In this document: positions 62,704-64,000 of the stretch, one piece after another
Position numbering within the stretch: position 1 is the first letter of the stretch
Layout of the letters: each line of letters begins with the position of its first letter
NCBI GenBank assembly: GCA_965230615.1
Contig: OZ246012.1
Span: forward strand, 806,001-870,000
Direction of reading: 5' to 3'
DNA length: 64,000 nt
Source of the DNA: G965230615 sp965230615
GTDB lineage: Bacteria > Pseudomonadota > Gammaproteobacteria > HTCC5015
Translations under genes and position numbers: made by a program
The notes under the pieces: model-generated
The model's database searches: none
The model's input: only the letters and a program-made list of their open reading frames with translations
Told to the model about the DNA's origin: nothing

Positions 62704-64000
62704 ATGTTAGAAAAGATTATTTATGCATCAATACGCCATCGTTGGCTAATTATGTTTGCTGTCATCGGCTTTATGGCACTTGGTATATACAATTTTAATC
62801 GTCTATCCATTGATGCAGTACCAGACATCACCAACGTGCAGGTACAAATTAATACAGAAGCGGCAGGTTATTCTCCGCTAGAAGTAGAACAGCGTGTAAC
62901 GTTTCCTATTGAAACCGTGCTTGCTGGAATTCCAAAGCTAGATTACACACGCTCACTGTCCCGTTATGGCCTATCACAAGTGACCGTTGTATTTGAAGAT
63001 GGCACGGACATTTATTTTGCTCGTCAATTGCTTGGAGAACGCCTCTCACAAATTAAAAATGAAATCCCCGAAGGCTTAGAGCCTATTATGGGGCCGATTG
63101 CTACAGGGCTGGGAGAAATTTTCTCTTATGTTGTGGAAGTAGAAGAAGGTGCAAAAAAATCAGACGGTAGTGATTACACTCCTATGGATTTACTCACTGT
63201 GCAAGACTGGATCATTGTTCCGCAACTACGAAATTTGAAAGGTGTTGTAGAAGTAAATTCCATTGGTGGATATGAAAAACAATTTCATGTCATGCCCTAC
63301 CCACAACGACTTTTATCCTATCAACTTACCATCCATGATGTCATGGAAGCACTCGAAAAAAATAACGAAAATGTTGGTGCAGGTTATATAGAAAAAAATG
63401 GTGAACAATATCTTATTCGCGTTCCTGGTCAGGTAAGCAATAGCCACGATATTGAACATATCATTGTAGCCAAACGTGATGAACTTACTATCCGTATTGG
63501 TGATGTCGCCGACGTAAAATTAGGCTCCCCCCTCAGAACAGGCGCAGCCACACAAAATGGTCAAGAAGTTGTGCTTGGTACAGCCATGATGCTCATGGGA
63601 GAAAATAGCCGTGATGTAGCGCAACGCGTAGCAAATAAACTCGATATTATCAATGATAGTCTTCCAGAGGGTATTGTGGCTCGTGCCGTTTATGACCGTA
63701 CGGCTTTAGTCGATCGTACCATCTGGACAGTTGAAAAGAATCTCATGGAAGGTGCTTTATTAGTGATTGTGGTCTTATTCCTTTTGCTTGGGAATATTCG
63801 GGCAGCAATAATCACTGCGGTAGTTATTCCTATTTCTATGCTGATGACTATCACTGGCATGGTGGAGCGCAATGTTTCAGGAAACTTAATGAGCCTTGGT
63901 GCATTGGATTTTGGACTGATTGTCGATGGAGCGGTAATTATCATCGAAAATTGTATTCGTCGTTTTGGTATTGCACAGCATGAACTCGGAAGATTATTAA
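62704..64000 (+). CDS. czcA: CzcA-type RND metal efflux pump, partial
   Basis: 432 codons are in the window and the frame runs off the right edge; full proteins are about 1040 residues. After the N-terminal membrane helix (WLIMFAVIGFMALGIYNF) comes the porter domain start IDAVPDITNVQVQINTEAAG and the first loop. Membrane helices 2-4 begin near residue 340 (GALLVIVVLFLLLGNIRAA). The heavy-metal signature GALDFGLIVDGAVIIIEN is at about 400-417, with the conserved Asp pair that marks the heavy-metal (HME) class. It starts 10 bases after czcB. It is the proton-driven pump of the system. Confidence 0.93.
   Translation, partial: MLEKIIYASIRHRWLIMFAVIGFMALGIYNFNRLSIDAVPDITNVQVQINTEAAGYSPLEVEQRVTFPIETVLAGIPKLDYTRSLSRYGLSQVTVVFEDGTDIYFARQLLGERLSQIKNEIPEGLEPIMGPIATGLGEIFSYVVEVEEGAKKSDGSDYTPMDLLTVQDWIIVPQLRNLKGVVEVNSIGGYEKQFHVMPYPQRLLSYQLTIHDVMEALEKNNENVGAGYIEKNGEQYLIRVPGQVSNSHDIEHIIVAKRDELTIRIGDVADVKLGSPLRTGAATQNGQEVVLGTAMMLMGENSRDVAQRVANKLDIINDSLPEGIVARAVYDRTALVDRTIWTVEKNLMEGALLVIVVLFLLLGNIRAAIITAVVIPISMLMTITGMVERNVSGNLMSLGALDFGLIVDGAVIIIENCIRRFGIAQHELGRLL

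Overview
The window looks like DNA of a moderately AT-rich Gram-negative gammaproteobacterium. The reasons are outer-membrane lipoproteins with clear lipoboxes, Rhs/YD-repeat and PEP-CTERM-like secreted proteins, an RTX protein, MerT/MerP and a CzcCBA-type RND efflux system. I cannot name the genus. It reads as two joined parts: an island-like accessory region (about 1-36.3 kb) and a plasmid-type replicon with its cargo (about 36.3-64 kb). Whether this is a plasmid, a chromid or an integrated plasmid cannot be decided here.

Region 1 (1-36.3 kb). A very large Ig/cadherin-like surface protein runs off the left edge. It is followed by an 818-residue unknown acidic protein, a decayed fic gene, a parDE pair whose shared start/stop base is altered, integrase debris, a WHH nuclease toxin with SUKH immunity, an OLD-like ATPase, a DUF3800 protein and small regulators. 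Next is a minus-strand cluster of a lipoprotein, a 2654-residue Rhs/TSP3/beta-propeller protein without an Rhs tip, a PEP-CTERM-like protein, a separately encoded secreted Rhs core with toxin, and a DUF4279 immunity protein. A divergent sigma-70-like gene with a possible anti-sigma partner faces this cluster. A tyrosine integrase with a tRNA-end-like att site and a small GNAT-led operon follow.

Region 2 (36.3-44.5 kb). A DnaA box and seven iterons lead into repA, with the last iteron overlapping the repA start. A convergent parA operon follows, behind TAGCTAGCTA-type repeats. Two small lipoproteins and a 1279-residue RTX/VWD protein form an operon that ends at a strong terminator.

Region 3 (44.5-64 kb). 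A merR-merT-merP set without merA is followed by a serine resolvase with a res-like site. The most striking element is a tight seven-gene minus-strand operon (53062 to 47991). It holds a protein of unknown function, an XRE-ImmA regulator, a DUF3892 protein, a membrane-anchored TIR-like protein, ThsA (SIR2-SLOG), a classic ThsB and a third TIR protein. This is an expanded Thoeris-type anti-phage system with three different TIR sensors and a built-in putative regulator. Behind it are a second parDE, a J-domain protein with partner, a PD-(D/E)XK-like protein, a lipoprotein, an XRE regulator with three palindromic operators, and a czc heavy-metal efflux operon that runs off the right edge.
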